DNA of 64,000 bases from Variovorax fucosicus (GCF_030316825.1 NZ_JASZYU010000001.1:930001-994000); one strand, 5' to 3'. Counted from the first letter of the stretch, positions 29,198-37,816 are shown. Notes: generated by a model not told the origin, from the sequence alone. Numbers and translations are program-made.

Positions 29198-29379
29198 TGC
29201 AAGTTTCTCCAAGGTTAAACATAGGGCTCCGGTGCAGAGGGCTCACCGTGACTGGCACTTTTTTGTGCTCCCACCGGACCCCGGGCCAACCTCCTTTTGG
29301 GAAGTTGTTGCTATTGCACCAGAGCCGCTGCGTCAGGGCAAAGCAATTCAGCCGAAATATGGGAAGGGTTCCACGTTTC

Positions 29380-29395
29380 GTTGCAGCGGTGCAAC
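29380..29395. promoter_or_regulatory. Inverted repeat in the porin/coq7 divergent region
   Basis: GTTGCA and TGCAAC flank a 4-base spacer, giving a perfect 6-base inverted repeat 86 bases before coq7 and 183 bases before the porin. It could be a regulator site for either gene. No promoter core elements close to it are convincing. The remaining part of 29198-29481 shows no gene. Confidence 0.3.
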
Positions 29396-29481
29396 AAAGC
29401 TTTGCGCCCATCCACGACTTCACGATGTGAAACGAAAAAACATCGCCGTCGCCCGCTCCCGGGATGCGTTCAAATCGCGCC

Positions 29482-30111
29482 ATGACCCGTTCGCTCGACC
29501 CCCTTTTGAACGCCGCAGACGCGGTATTGCGCACCTTGTTCGCCCGCCCTCACGCCACCCGTCCGGCGCCGCAGCCGGCGCTGCCGCCCGGCCCGCTGAC
29601 CGACGTCGAGCGCCGTGAAGCCGGCGCACTGATGCGGGTCAACCACGTCGGAGAGATCTGCGCGCAGGCGCTCTATACGGCCCAGGCCGCCGTGACGCGT
29701 GACCCGGCACTGCGCGAGCAGTTCGTAAAGGCGGCCCATGAAGAAACCGACCACCTCGCCTGGACACGCCAGCGGCTTGACGACCTGGGCGCGCGGCCAT
29801 CGCTCCTGAATCCGCTCTGGTACGCGGGCGCTTTCGGCCTGGGCCTGGTGGCAGGACGACTCGGCGATGCGCTGAGCCTCGGCTTCGTGGCAGAAACCGA
29901 ACGGCAGGTCGAAGCCCATCTTGACGGGCATCTGGAACGCCTGCCAGCACCCGATACCGCCTCGCGCGCGGTCGTGACGCAGATGAAAGAGGACGAAGCC
30001 CGGCATGCAGCGCAAGCCTGGAGCGCCGGCGCGCGCGAACTCCCCGCACCCGCACGAGCCGCAATGCGCCTGGCTTCACGCGTCATGACGACGGTGGCGC
30101 ACCGGATCTGA
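29482..30111 (+). CDS. coq7: 2-polyprenyl-3-methyl-6-methoxy-1,4-benzoquinone monooxygenase (Coq7)
   Basis: The 209-residue di-iron hydroxylase carries out the penultimate ring hydroxylation in ubiquinone biosynthesis at the membrane. Iron-ligand motifs are visible: [14 protein letters not shown] near residue 50, [11 protein letters not shown], an [10 protein letters not shown] segment and KEDEARHA. The start at 29482 (MTRSLDPLL) matches the family; an in-frame ATG six codons upstream is less likely. It converges on the OsmC-like gene with only 9 bases between stops. Confidence 0.95.
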   Translation: MTRSLDPLLNAADAVLRTLFARPHATRPAPQPALPPGPLTDVERREAGALMRVNHVGEICAQALYTAQAAVTRDPALREQFVKAAHEETDHLAWTRQRLDDLGARPSLLNPLWYAGAFGLGLVAGRLGDALSLGFVAETERQVEAHLDGHLERLPAPDTASRAVVTQMKEDEARHAAQAWSAGARELPAPARAAMRLASRVMTTVAHRI

Positions 30112-30120
30112 GCTGCGAAC

Positions 30121-30570
30121 TCAGGTGTCGATCAGCTCGAAGCTGGTCGTGATCTCCGCCGTCTTGCCCAGCATGATGGTGGCCGAGCAGTAGGTGTCGT
30201 GGCTCAGCGCAATCGCGCGCTCGACAGCGCTCGCGGGAATGCCCTTGCCGGCCACCGTGAAGTGCATGTGGATCTTCGTGAAAACCTTCGGATCCTTTTC
30301 GGCGCGCTCGCTGGTGAGCTTCACGCTGCAGCGCTCGACCTTGTGGCGGCCGCGCTTGAGGATCAGCACCACGTCATAGGCGGTACAGCCGCCGGTGCCG
30401 GCCAGCACGGTTTCCATCGGCCGCGGTGCCTGGTTGCGCCCCCCGTTTTCCGGCTTGGCCGCGTCCGGCGCGCCGTCCATCGTCAGCACATGGCCACTGC
30501 CGGTCTCGGCCACGAACCCCATCGGGGACTGGGTACCGGCAGCGCCGATCCAACTCACTGTGCATTCCAT
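30121..30570 (-). CDS. OsmC/Ohr-family protein (YhfA-like)
   Basis: A 149-residue OsmC-fold protein. The two redox cysteines are at about residue 62 (GTGGCTAYD) and 128 (THDTYCSATI-like segment, here SHDTYCSATI), the positions expected for organic-peroxide-reducing OsmC/Ohr proteins. The sequence is nearest to the YhfA subgroup, whose physiological substrate is not settled. It is single-gene and its promoter region is shared with the RNA candidate at 30687. Confidence 0.9.
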   Translation of the reverse strand: MECTVSWIGAAGTQSPMGFVAETGSGHVLTMDGAPDAAKPENGGRNQAPRPMETVLAGTGGCTAYDVVLILKRGRHKVERCSVKLTSERAEKDPKVFTKIHMHFTVAGKGIPASAVERAIALSHDTYCSATIMLGKTAEITTSFELIDT

Positions 30571-30652
30571 CGATCTACTGACTCCGAGAGAGGTCGGCCG
30601 CGGACAAATTTCACGGGGCCATCGGTTTGTGTGGGAAAAGCATCACTGCTTG

Positions 30653-30680
30653 TTGCATCGCAGCAAACTGTCGATATACT
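30653..30680 (+). promoter_or_regulatory. Sigma-70 promoter of the small RNA / ilvA leader
   Basis: TTGCAT (30653-30658) and TATACT (30675-30680) are separated by 16 bases. The match is unusually good for this GC-rich genome, and transcription would begin near 30687, leading into the structured segment that ends in the terminator at 30747-30777. Confidence 0.65.
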
Positions 30681-30686
30681 TTATTT

Positions 30687-30777
30687 CATCGCGCGGCACA
30701 TTGCCGTGCACCGGTTGTCTCCTCCACCCTTCCAATTGGTGGATTTAGCCCCGAGTCGCAAGACTCGGGGCTTTTTT
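30687..30777 (+). ncRNA. Candidate small RNA, or ilvA leader with attenuator
   Basis: A roughly 90-nucleotide transcript is framed by a strong promoter and a strong terminator. A first weak hairpin involves GGCAC/GTGCC-like repeats. Then comes TCTCCTCCACC, in which CCTCC could pair with ribosome binding sites or be hidden in the hairpin TCCACC/GGTGGA. The terminator closes it. There is no likely open frame inside. It could be an independent trans-acting RNA. It could also be the leader of ilvA (start at 30823), with the terminator acting as attenuator. Confidence 0.6.
30747..30777 (+). terminator. Strong intrinsic terminator upstream of ilvA
   Basis: AGCCCCGAGTC pairs with GACTCGGGGCT around a GCAA loop, an 11-pair stem, followed by six T. 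It is the best intrinsic terminator in the window and lies 45 bases before the ilvA start. Confidence 0.9.
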
Positions 30778-30822
30778 ATGCCCGGAATCTGCAGCCGGCC
30801 ACGGCCCTATGATCGCGGCCCT

Positions 30823-32367
30823 ATGCCCAGCCCGCTCACCCCCGCCGACTACCTCAAGAAAATCCTGACCGCACGCGTCTACGACGTGGCGGTCGAGTCG
30901 GCGCTCGAGCCGGCCAAGGCCTTGAGCATTCGGCTCGGCAATACCGTGCTGCTCAAGCGCGAGGATCAACAGGCCGTGTTCAGCTTCAAGCTGCGCGGCG
31001 CCTACAACAAGATGGCGCACCTGAGCGCCGAGCAATTGGCCAACGGCGTGATCTGCGCCTCGGCCGGCAACCATGCGCAGGGCGTCGCGCTCAGCGCGCG
31101 CACGCTCGGCACGCGCGCCGTGATCGTGATGCCGGTGACGACGCCGCAGCTCAAGATCGACGCGGTGCGCGCGCTCGGTGGCGAAGTGGCGCTGCACGGC
31201 GAGAGCTATTCCGACGCCTACGGCCACGCGCTCGAACTGCAGGCCGCGCAGGGCCTGACCTTCGTGCACCCATTCGACGACCCCGACGTGATTGCCGGCC
31301 AGGGCACGATCGCGATGGAAATTCTGCGCCAGCACCAGGGCCGGCTCGACGCGGTGTTCGTCGCGATCGGCGGCGGTGGGCTGATCTCCGGCGTCGCCAA
31401 CTACATCAAGGCCGTGCGGCCCGAGATCAAGGTGATCGGCGTGCAGATGAACGACTCCGACGCGATGATGCAGTCGGTCGCCGCGCACCAACGCGTCACG
31501 CTGCCCGATGTGGGCCTCTTCTCCGACGGCACTGCGGTCAAGCTGGTCGGCGAGGAAACCTTCCGCATCGCGCGCGAGCTGGTGGACGAGTTCATCACGG
31601 TCGACACCGACGCAGTCTGCGCCGGCATCAAGGACATCTTTGTCGATACGCGCAGCATCGTCGAGCCGGCCGGTGCGCTCGCGGTGGCGGCGATCAAGCA
31701 ATACGTCGAGCAGCACGGCACACACGGCGAGACCTATGCCGCGATCCTCTGCGGCGCCAACATGAATTTCGACCGGCTGCGCTTCGTGGCCGAGCGGGCC
31801 GAGGTCGGCGAGGAACGCGAGGCCCTGTTCGCCGTGACCATTCCCGAAGAGCGCGGCAGCTTCCGCCGTTTCTGCGAACTGGTCGGCGAGTTGCCGGGCG
31901 CATCGCGCAACGTGACCGAGTTCAACTACCGCATCAGCGACACGGCCGAGGCGCATGTGTTCGTCGGACTCACGACCAGCGCGCGCGGCGAATCGACCAC
32001 CATTGCCGAGACCTTCGTCGCGCATGGCTTCGGCGCGCTCGACCTGACCCACGACGAACTGGCCAAGGAACACGTCCGCCACATGGTCGGCGGCCGTACC
32101 GGCCTGGCGGGCAACGAGCGGCTGTTGCGCTTCGTATTTCCCGAGCGTCCCGGTGCGTTGCTGAAGTTCTTGAACCTGATGCGGCCGAACTGGAACATCA
32201 GCCTGTTCCACTACCGCAACCAGGGCGCCGACTACGGCCGCATCCTGGTCGGCGTGCAGGTGCCGACGGCCGACCACGCGGCGTTCGACAGCTTCCTGCA
32301 GACGCTCGGCTACCCGTTCGTCGAGGAAACCGACAACCCGGTCTACAAGCTGTTTCTGAAGGCCTGA
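30823..32367 (+). CDS. ilvA: Threonine ammonia-lyase (threonine deaminase), biosynthetic
   Basis: A 514-residue PLP enzyme that makes 2-oxobutanoate from threonine for isoleucine synthesis. The catalytic domain has the PLP lysine in FSFKLRGAYNKM (Lys56), SAGNHAQG, and the phosphate-binding GGGGLISG. Two C-terminal ACT-like domains (from about residue 325 to the end) explain the length and predict feedback inhibition by isoleucine. The ATG at 30823 is the first in register with homology. The hairpin before it suggests control by premature termination. Confidence 0.95.
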   Translation: MPSPLTPADYLKKILTARVYDVAVESALEPAKALSIRLGNTVLLKREDQQAVFSFKLRGAYNKMAHLSAEQLANGVICASAGNHAQGVALSARTLGTRAVIVMPVTTPQLKIDAVRALGGEVALHGESYSDAYGHALELQAAQGLTFVHPFDDPDVIAGQGTIAMEILRQHQGRLDAVFVAIGGGGLISGVANYIKAVRPEIKVIGVQMNDSDAMMQSVAAHQRVTLPDVGLFSDGTAVKLVGEETFRIARELVDEFITVDTDAVCAGIKDIFVDTRSIVEPAGALAVAAIKQYVEQHGTHGETYAAILCGANMNFDRLRFVAERAEVGEEREALFAVTIPEERGSFRRFCELVGELPGASRNVTEFNYRISDTAEAHVFVGLTTSARGESTTIAETFVAHGFGALDLTHDELAKEHVRHMVGGRTGLAGNERLLRFVFPERPGALLKFLNLMRPNWNISLFHYRNQGADYGRILVGVQVPTADHAAFDSFLQTLGYPFVEETDNPVYKLFLKA

Positions 32368-32373
32368 AAAGGA

Positions 32374-32859
32374 TCAGGGCGCCGGCGGCGGCCCCGGCAT
32401 CGCCATCGGGCGGGCGGGCAATTGCAGCGTGAAGGCGGCCGGCCCCTGCGCGTTGCCGCCGAGCGTGGCGGCGCGTGCACCCACCGACTGCAGCACATAA
32501 CTGTCGCCGAGTTTGGCGCCGACACGGAACGGCCGCGCCGGCTTGCCATCGACCGCGATCAGCGCAGCACCCTGCCCGTCGGTGTCGGCGATCACGCCCA
32601 ACAGCACGAACCGGCTGGCCGCATCGGGCGTTGCCGCCACCACCGCCGCCGAATCGACCGCGCCGAGCAGGTGCCCCACAGCCGCCGGATCGACTGCGGC
32701 CGGCGCACTGGCCACGGCAGGTGGCGCCACCGCATCGGCCGGCGCAGCAAGCCGCAAGCCCCAGAACACGATGCTCGCGGCGGCCAGTGCCCACACGACG
32801 GTCGTGGCGACGGGCGCGGGCCAGCGGGCAGCAGCAAAGGGAACAGTGTGTGCAGACAT
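32374..32859 (-). CDS. gspC: Type II secretion GspC-like protein (inner membrane)
   Basis: A 161-residue protein with one N-terminal membrane segment (about 18-38), a Pro/Ala linker and an HR-like domain (RFVLLGVIAD, AALIAVDGKPARPFRVG, YVLQSVGA) as in GspC, which bridges the inner-membrane platform to the GspD secretin. It ends after the HR domain in a Pro-rich tail and lacks the PDZ domain of long GspC. It is on the opposite strand to the other gsp genes, divergent from gspG by 47 bases, and ends 6 bases from ilvA. Confidence 0.82.
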   Translation of the reverse strand: MSAHTVPFAAARWPAPVATTVVWALAAASIVFWGLRLAAPADAVAPPAVASAPAAVDPAAVGHLLGAVDSAAVVAATPDAASRFVLLGVIADTDGQGAALIAVDGKPARPFRVGAKLGDSYVLQSVGARAATLGGNAQGPAAFTLQLPARPMAMPGPPPAP

Positions 32860-32906
32860 GTGGGCGGATTATCATTCAGCGCCACCTGATCCGAAGCCCA
32901 TTCACC

Positions 32907-33347
32907 ATGACACCTTTGCACCGCACGCCGCGCACGCCCCTGCAACGCGGCTTTACGCTGATCGAGCTCATGGTGGTGCTGGTCATCATCGGCGTGCTGG
33001 CCGCGCTGATCGTGCCAAACGTGATCGGTCGCGCCGACGACGCGCGCGCCACCGCCGCCCGCACCGACGTCAACAACCTGATGCAGGCACTGAAGCTCTA
33101 CCGCCTCGACAACCAGCGCTACCCGACCGCCGACCAGGGGCTGCAGGCGCTGCTCACACGGCCCACCGCAGGCCCGGCAGCGCCGAACTGGAAGCCCTAC
33201 GTCGAGAAACTGCCCAGCGACCCCTGGGGCAAGCCCTACCAGTACCTGAACCCTGGCATCAAGGGCGAGATCGACGTGTTCTCGCTCGGCGCCGACGGCC
33301 AGCCGGGCGGCGAAGGCAACAATGCCGACATCGGCAGCTGGCAGTAA
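32907..33347 (+). CDS. gspG: Major pseudopilin GspG
   Basis: The 146-residue protein has a 14-residue leader ending in Gly before FTLIELMVVLVIIGVLAALIV, the prepilin-peptidase signature with Glu at +5. The conserved LYRLDNQRYPTADQGLQALL and a calcium-site-like C-terminus (ADGQPGGEGNNADI) identify the major pseudopilin of type II secretion. It heads the gspGHIJK run. Confidence 0.95.
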   Translation: MTPLHRTPRTPLQRGFTLIELMVVLVIIGVLAALIVPNVIGRADDARATAARTDVNNLMQALKLYRLDNQRYPTADQGLQALLTRPTAGPAAPNWKPYVEKLPSDPWGKPYQYLNPGIKGEIDVFSLGADGQPGGEGNNADIGSWQ

Positions 33348-33849
33348 GCCTTGCTATCAAATCGATAGCTCCAAACGCCCACTTGGTGGGCGCCATCGGC
33401 CTTTTTTGCCTGATTTTTCCCGCGGCTTCACGCTGCTCGAACTGATTGTGGTGATCGCCATCATGGCGCTAGCCACGGCCGGCGTCAGTTTCGCGATGCG
33501 CGATAGCGGCGAGGCCGCGCTCGAGCGCGAGGCCGATCGGCTCGCGGTGTTGCTCGACGCTGCCCGCGCCCAGTCGCGCGCCAGCGGCGCCACGGTGCGC
33601 TGGCGCGTGACGCCTGAAGGTTTCGTCTTCGATGGCTTGCCGGTCAACAGCCTGCCCACCGGCTGGCTCAATGCAGGCGTCAGCGCGCAGCCGTTCACGG
33701 CGGATGGCCGCGCCGGCAACGTGCTGCTGCTCGGGCCCGATCCGATCATCGCGGCGCAGCAGGTGGAACTGACGCTCGAAGGGCCGCCAGTGCGCACCCT
33801 GCGCCTTGCGACCGACGGGCTGCGCCCGTTCACCGTGGTGGCGCCATGA
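33322..33849 (+). CDS. gspH: Minor pseudopilin GspH with extended leader
   Basis: A 175-residue open frame whose ATG at 33322 overlaps the end of gspG by 26 bases and has GAAGG five bases upstream. The mature pilin begins at FTLLELIVVIAIMALA (after Gly35). The 35-residue leader is long because repeat copy B (33353-33410) is read in frame as residues 11-30. An alternative TTG at 33406 would give a normal 7-residue leader, but it lies inside a hairpin and has no ribosome binding site. The C-terminal domain fits GspH. Confidence 0.82.
   Translation: MPTSAAGSKPCYQIDSSKRPLGGRHRPFLPDFSRGFTLLELIVVIAIMALATAGVSFAMRDSGEAALEREADRLAVLLDAARAQSRASGATVRWRVTPEGFVFDGLPVNSLPTGWLNAGVSAQPFTADGRAGNVLLLGPDPIIAAQQVELTLEGPPVRTLRLATDGLRPFTVVAP
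33353..33410 (+). repeat. Intergenic palindromic repeat, family 1, copy B (inside gspH leader)
   Basis: GCTATCAAATCGATAGC (33353-33369) is followed by the hairpin CGCCCA/TGGGCG (33376-33392) and a GGCC-T6 stretch. The layout matches copy D at 58731-58794 in opposite orientation, including spacing between palindrome and hairpin. Here it lies between gspG stop and the gspH mature start. Confidence 0.75.
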
Positions 33850-34211
33850 AGCGCTTTCGGGTCCGCGGCTTTACGCTCATCGAAGTGCTGGTCGCGCTCG
33901 GCATCGTCGCGATCGCCCTCATGGCCGGCACCCAGGCCACGGGTGCCCTGACGCGCAACGCGCAGCGCCAGTCGGACGTGATGCTGGCCCAGCTTTGCGC
34001 CGAGAACGAACTGGTCAAGGCCCGGCTCGCGCGCGTGATGCCGGAAGTCGGCGACAGCAGCCTGGTCTGCACCCAGGCCGGGGTCAGCTTCGACGTCCTC
34101 GTGTCAACCACCGCCACGCTGAACCCGAACTTCCGCCGCGTCGACGTGCAGGTGCGCGATGCTGACGCGGCGCCAGTGCTGCGTGTGTCGACCGTGGTGG
34201 GGCGGTACTGA
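33846..34211 (+). CDS. gspI: Minor pseudopilin GspI
   Basis: A 121-residue pseudopilin with leader MKRFRVRG before FTLIEVLVALGIVAIALMAG. ATG overlaps the gspH stop by four bases. Size and conserved CAENELVKAR region fit GspI, part of the pseudopilus tip complex with GspJ and GspK. Confidence 0.93.
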   Translation: MKRFRVRGFTLIEVLVALGIVAIALMAGTQATGALTRNAQRQSDVMLAQLCAENELVKARLARVMPEVGDSSLVCTQAGVSFDVLVSTTATLNPNFRRVDVQVRDADAAPVLRVSTVVGRY

Positions 34212-34212
34212 C

Positions 34213-34863
34213 ATGAAGCGGCAGCGCGGCTTCACGCTGATCGAAGTCATGGTGGCCATCGCGGTGATGGCGCTGCTCGCCATCATGAGCTGGCGCGGGC
34301 TCGACGGCATGGCACGCGCACAGGAACGGAACAAGGAGCGCGGCGAAGCGGTGCTCGCGCTGCAGACCACGCTCGCACAGTGGAGCGCCGATCTCGACGC
34401 GATGGTGGTGCTGCCGACGACCCGTGCGCTCGACTGGGACGGCCGCCTGCTGCGCATCACGCGGCGCGGCAGCGACGACCTGCGGCCGGTCGTCTACGTG
34501 GTGGCCTGGACGTTGCGCAGCGATGCCAACGGCGCCCACTGGAGCCGCTGGCAATCGGCCCCGCTGACCGCCCGCAACGAATGGCAGCAGGCCTGGAACC
34601 GTGCCGCATCCTGGGCGCAGGACAGCGCAACCCGCAGCAACGCGCAGGGGGCCGAGGTTGCACTGATGCCGCTCGAAAGCTGGCAGCTGTCCTACTTTCG
34701 CAACAACGCGTGGGGCCCGGCCGTCGGCGCCGGGGCGCTCGACACCTCCAGCACCCTGCCCGACGGCGTGCGCCTGGTGCTGACGCTGCCGCCCGGCGCC
34801 GCGCTGGCCGGGCTGCTGACGCGCGACTGGGTGCGCCCCACGGCCGGAGCCCCGAAGACATGA
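34213..34863 (+). CDS. gspJ: Minor pseudopilin GspJ
   Basis: A 216-residue pseudopilin with leader MKRQRG before FTLIEVMVAIAVMALLAIMSWRGLDGM. The conserved start of the mature helix with WRGLD is typical of GspJ. It begins two bases after the gspI stop. It caps the pseudopilus with GspI and GspK. Confidence 0.93.
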   Translation: MKRQRGFTLIEVMVAIAVMALLAIMSWRGLDGMARAQERNKERGEAVLALQTTLAQWSADLDAMVVLPTTRALDWDGRLLRITRRGSDDLRPVVYVVAWTLRSDANGAHWSRWQSAPLTARNEWQQAWNRAASWAQDSATRSNAQGAEVALMPLESWQLSYFRNNAWGPAVGAGALDTSSTLPDGVRLVLTLPPGAALAGLLTRDWVRPTAGAPKT

Positions 34864-35927
34864 CGCCGCGCCGCCCGCCTTCGTTGGCACGCCAGAGCGG
34901 CGCCGCGCTGCTGATGGCGATGCTGACGGTGACGCTGGTCGCCACCTTCGCCGCCGCCGCGCTCTGGCAGCAGTGGCGCGCCGTCGAGGTCGAGTCGGCC
35001 GAGCGCGCACGGGTGCAGTCGGCCTGGGTGCTGGTCGGCGCACTCGACTGGGCCCGGCTGATCCTGCGCGAGGACGGCCGGACTGCCGGTGCCGATTACC
35101 TCGCCGAACCCTGGGCCGTGCCGCTCGAGGAAGCGCGGCTGTCGAGCTTTCTTTCGGCCGAGAAGAACGTCGCAAGCGACTCGCTGGAAGGACTGCCGGA
35201 TGCTTTCCTGTCCGGCCGCATCGTCGACGCGCAATCCAAGCTAAACGTCCTGAGCCTGATCGAGGGCAACAAGCCGGCGCCCGCGGCGGCCGCGGCCTTC
35301 GCCAAGCTGTTCGATCTGCTCGGCCTGCCCGCCGGAGAACTGAGCCTGCTGACCATTGGCGTGCAGCGCGCCACCGCCGGCATCGCGCCTGTCACGCCGG
35401 CCGCGACCACCGGCGCAGCGGCTGCCAGCGCGACGCCCACGCCTACGCCCACTGCGACGGCCAGCGACAGCAGCGAAACCTCGTCCACCGCCGCACCCCT
35501 GATGCCGCAGCATGTCGCGCAGTTGGTGTGGTTCGGGCTTTCACCGCAAACCGTGGCCGCGCTGGAGCCCTACGTGACGGTGCTGCCGGTGCGCACGCCG
35601 CTCAACATCAACACCGCCAGTGCCGAAGCCATCTTCGCCAGCGTGCCGGCGCTCGACCTGGCCAGCGCCAAGCGGCTCGTGGCACAGCGCACGCGCAACC
35701 ATTTCCGCAGCCTGACCGACACCAGCAGCGTGCTGCGCGACCAGGCCGGCGCGTTCGATTCACAGCGCCACAGCGTCAGCACCAACTATTTCGAGGTGGT
35801 AGGCCGGTTGCGGCTCGACAAGACCTGGGTGGAGGAACATTCTTTGCTGCGACGCGACGGGATCACCGTGACCACCATCTGGCGCGAACGTGGCGCCGGC
35901 GCTACGCTCCCTGCACCGAACCCCTAA
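34860..35927 (+). CDS. gspK: Pseudopilus tip protein GspK
   Basis: A 355-residue protein with ATG overlapping the gspJ stop. The leader ends in QSG before AALLMAMLTVTLVATFAAAALWQQW, which lacks the +5 Glu, as usual for GspK. VDAQSKLNVLSLI and LNINTASAEAIFASVPAL are the conserved blocks. A Pro/Thr/Ala-rich linker lies around residues 180-215. It is the last gene before repeat copy C. Confidence 0.92.
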   Translation: MTPRRPPSLARQSGAALLMAMLTVTLVATFAAAALWQQWRAVEVESAERARVQSAWVLVGALDWARLILREDGRTAGADYLAEPWAVPLEEARLSSFLSAEKNVASDSLEGLPDAFLSGRIVDAQSKLNVLSLIEGNKPAPAAAAAFAKLFDLLGLPAGELSLLTIGVQRATAGIAPVTPAATTGAAAASATPTPTPTATASDSSETSSTAAPLMPQHVAQLVWFGLSPQTVAALEPYVTVLPVRTPLNINTASAEAIFASVPALDLASAKRLVAQRTRNHFRSLTDTSSVLRDQAGAFDSQRHSVSTNYFEVVGRLRLDKTWVEEHSLLRRDGITVTTIWRERGAGATLPAPNP

Positions 35928-35960
35928 GTCGAACGTTCTCTTTCATGTTTATCAGGTAAA

Positions 35961-36011
35961 ACCGCTTTAAAAGCCCGTCCTGCTTGCGCAAGGTGCTATC
36001 AAATCTGGAGC
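35961..36011 (-). repeat. Intergenic palindromic repeat, family 1, copy C (degenerate)
   Basis: In minus orientation the left palindrome reads GCTCCAGATTTGATAGC, imperfect, followed by TTGCGCAAGCAGG and GGGC blocks seen in other copies. It lies between gspK and gspL. A TACAAT at 36032-36037 just after it could serve as -10 for the gspL group, but a matching -35 is not clear. Confidence 0.5.
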
Positions 36012-36063
36012 GGAGTACCCGGGTGCGCTTCTACAATGGTTACCCTTTTTCACATCATCCTGC

Positions 36064-37275
36064 ATGCCCGCACTGATCGTCCGCCCGCCACTCTCACCGG
36101 CCCATGCCGGTGTCGAGCACGGCTGGGCGCTGTTGGCGGATGACGGTCGAACACTGTTGTCCCATGGCAGCGCGCCACTGGCGTTGCTGCCGGCCGGCGA
36201 CGAAGTGACGGTGCTGGTGCCGGGCGCCGCACTGTCGTGGCACACGGTGACCTTGCCGCAAGGCAATCTCGGCGGCGCGGCGCGCTTGCGTTCGGTGCTC
36301 GACGGGCTGCTCGAGGAGCGCCTGCTCGACGAACCCGAGGCGCTTCACTTTGCGCTCGAACCCGGGGCCAAGCCGGGCGCAACGGTGTGGGTGGCGGCCA
36401 GCCAGCGCATCGCGCTGCGCGCAGCGGTGCAGGCGCTCGAAGCCGCCGGGCGGCGCGTGACCCGCATCGTTCCCGAATTCGCCCCGCAACCCGATGGCGC
36501 GCCGGCACTGCTGTTCGCCACCGGGGAGCCAGAGGCGGCGCAACTCACGATCTGCGATGCCAGCGGCGTGGCGACGCTGCCGCTCAATGCGGCCGGTCTG
36601 GCGCTGGTCGGCTCCGCGCCGCTCGACACCGCCGTGGCGAGTGCCGAGCCGGCTGTCGCCGCCATGGCCGAGGCCCTGCTCGGGCAGCGCCTGCCGATTG
36701 CGCAGGCCCCTGAGCGCTGGTTGCAGGCGGCCCGCGCGCCCTGGGATCTGGCCCAATTCGACCTGGCCAGCAGCGGCCGCGCGCGCGCTGGCAAGAAGTT
36801 CAGTGCGCTGCTGCAAACGCTGCGCCATGCGCCGCAATGGCGCGCCGCACGCTGGGGCGCCGTGGCGCTGGTGCTGGCGCAACTGATCGGGCTCAACGCC
36901 TGGGCCTGGAAAGAGCGCAGTGCGCTCGATGCCAAGCGCGGCAGCATCAACGCCATGCTGACCCAGACCTTCCCGTCCGTGAAGCTGGTGGTGGACGCGC
37001 CAGTGCAGATGGCGCGCGAGGTGGCGGTGCTGCAGCAGGCCACCGGTGGCGTGGCCGCGCTCGACCTGGAGCCGATGCTGGTCGCGCTGGCCGCAAGCCT
37101 GCCGCAGGGACGGGTGCCGAACGCGCTCGACTACAGCGCCGGCCAGTTGCGGCTGCGTGGGCTCAACCTGTCGGCCGATGAACTCACCGGCCTCTCGAAC
37201 ACGCTGGCGCCGCGCGGCTACAGCGCACGCAGCGAAGGCGACCTGCTGCTGGTGCAGGCGGAGGCCACACGATGA
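36064..37275 (+). CDS. gspL: Type II secretion platform protein GspL
   Basis: The 403-residue protein has an actin-like cytoplasmic domain (about 1-245, with LLPAGDEVTVLVPG and the SLLDGLLEE-like LDGLLEERL), one membrane segment at about 260-278 (WGAVALVLAQLIGLNAWAW) and a ferredoxin-like periplasmic end. GspL links the ATPase GspE to the inner-membrane platform. The gspM ATG overlaps its stop. Confidence 0.92.
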   Translation: MPALIVRPPLSPAHAGVEHGWALLADDGRTLLSHGSAPLALLPAGDEVTVLVPGAALSWHTVTLPQGNLGGAARLRSVLDGLLEERLLDEPEALHFALEPGAKPGATVWVAASQRIALRAAVQALEAAGRRVTRIVPEFAPQPDGAPALLFATGEPEAAQLTICDASGVATLPLNAAGLALVGSAPLDTAVASAEPAVAAMAEALLGQRLPIAQAPERWLQAARAPWDLAQFDLASSGRARAGKKFSALLQTLRHAPQWRAARWGAVALVLAQLIGLNAWAWKERSALDAKRGSINAMLTQTFPSVKLVVDAPVQMAREVAVLQQATGGVAALDLEPMLVALAASLPQGRVPNALDYSAGQLRLRGLNLSADELTGLSNTLAPRGYSARSEGDLLLVQAEATR

Positions 37276-37808
37276 GCCCCCGCGAAACGCTTCAGGCGCG
37301 CTGGGCCGAACTGGCACCGCGCGAGCGCCAGATGGTCGCAGTGGCCGTGACGCTGTTGGCGCTGGCCCTACTGTGGTGGGTCGCCCTGGCGCCGGCCTTG
37401 CGCACCTTGTCCGCGGCGCGCGAAGAACATGCCAGGCTCGACGCACAGTTGCAGCAGATGAGCACGCTGCAGGCGCAGGCCAAGGCGTTGCAGGCCCAGC
37501 CGCGCGCCAACCGCGACGATTCGATGCGCGCGCTCGAAAGCTCGGTGCGCCAGGGGCTCGGCCCCAATGCCCAGTTCGCGCGGGCCGGCGACGGCGCCAA
37601 TGTGGCGATGCGCGGTGCGCCAGCCGACGTGCTCGCGCAATGGCTGGCACAAGCACGCAGCAATGCACGCGCCTTGCCACGCGAAGCGCATCTGACGCGC
37701 TCCCAGGCCGCGCCTCCCGCAGCCCCAGCCAACACCAAGGCCGCAGACGAGCCGGCACGCGCGCGCTGGGACGGCACGCTGGTCATGGCCTTGCCGGCCG
37801 CCCGCTGA
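37272..37808 (+). CDS. gspM: Type II secretion platform protein GspM
   Basis: A 178-residue bitopic protein with a membrane segment at about 20-42 (VAVAVTLLALALLWWVALAPAL), a coiled-coil stretch (REEHARLDAQLQQMSTLQAQ) and a small periplasmic domain. Its start overlaps gspL by four bases. GspM binds GspL. Confidence 0.9.
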   Translation: MSPRETLQARWAELAPRERQMVAVAVTLLALALLWWVALAPALRTLSAAREEHARLDAQLQQMSTLQAQAKALQAQPRANRDDSMRALESSVRQGLGPNAQFARAGDGANVAMRGAPADVLAQWLAQARSNARALPREAHLTRSQAAPPAAPANTKAADEPARARWDGTLVMALPAAR

Positions 37809-37816
37809 AGCCCGCC

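Noticed and set aside
33406-33849. TTG start for gspH giving a normal short leader
   Set aside because: It sits inside a hairpin with no ribosome binding site, while the ATG at 33322 has a good one; kept only as an alternative.
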